Shown piece after piece: positions 63,771 through 64,000 of a stretch of DNA of 64,000 bases (positions within the stretch are counted from its first letter, which is position 1; each line of letters opens with the position of its first letter). The stretch is from Balanoglossus misakiensis. Taxonomy: Eukaryota; Hemichordata. The DNA is taken from contig CM082581.2 in assembly GCA_040954595.2 (NCBI GenBank), positions 12,214,001-12,278,000 of the forward strand, given 5' to 3'. Below the pieces are notes generated by a model that did no database searches, was not told the DNA's origin, and was given only the letters and a program-made list of their open reading frames with translations. Both the position numbers and the translations under genes were made by a program.

Positions 63771-64000
63771 GATTAAGACTAGGAAAAATCTATTTATTGT
63801 TACCAGATCCATCCATTCATCTGTAATTATAGTTTCTTCTGAAAATTTACAGTCAGTTAGCTGTTGTACATTTTGGCAGCCATTGTAAGTTTAAAAAAAG
63901 GTGACATATCAAGGCTTCCTATTGACAGCAGATTTGGAAAACTTTTCATAGATACATGTGTACATGTAACTGTGTTCCAGTTTAACAGGGTCAAAAGTAT

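Overview
The window is animal nuclear DNA: spliced genes with GT-AG introns, AATAAA poly(A) signals, long non-coding stretches, microsatellites and a large satellite. The gene set (nicotinic-type receptor, RCCD1, RanGAP1, Mondo, B4GALT7, a MYND protein, a rhodopsin-like GPCR) and the abundant ACATGTA and GGCCTA words suggest a marine invertebrate, possibly a non-vertebrate deuterostome such as a hemichordate, echinoderm or amphioxus. The species cannot be fixed from the sequence alone.

Layout. 1-2.4 kb: a probable signal-peptide exon of a minus-strand receptor gene whose body lies off the left edge. 5.0-8.7 kb: a complete six-exon minus-strand nicotinic-type Cys-loop receptor, with a first exon of the same design. 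9.35-22.6 kb: a 13-kb satellite made of a homogeneous core of about 132 units of 87 bp, flanked on both sides by a related 86-bp unit. 22.6-25 kb: two smaller repeat families (about 168 bp and 130 bp) and splice-like relics. 26.0-28.6 kb: RCCD1, plus strand, six coding exons. 29.8-32.6 kb: minus-strand protein joining a pRiA4b ORF-3-like domain to a MYND zinc finger. 33.6-34.9 kb: intronless GPCR. 35.1-36.4 kb: intronless RanGAP1-like gene that stops after the acidic tract. 39.2-54.1 kb: Mondo (MondoA/ChREBP family) bHLH-zip factor, minus strand; 16 exons whose phases join into one 1134-residue frame. 61.8-63.6 kb: B4GALT7, plus strand, five coding exons.

The neighbours do not form a pathway. 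They are independent housekeeping, receptor and metabolic-regulator genes, with tail-to-tail pairs at about 28.7 and 37.2 kb. The most notable items are the satellite with its internal 14-unit higher-order duplication, the altered ligand box and pore residue of the receptor, the Rna1-like RanGAP lacking the SUMO-target domain, the MYND/pRiA4b fusion, and a 40-bp-arm perfect palindrome in the first Mondo intron. Exon limits were read by eye from splice signals and phase continuity. No database search was possible.
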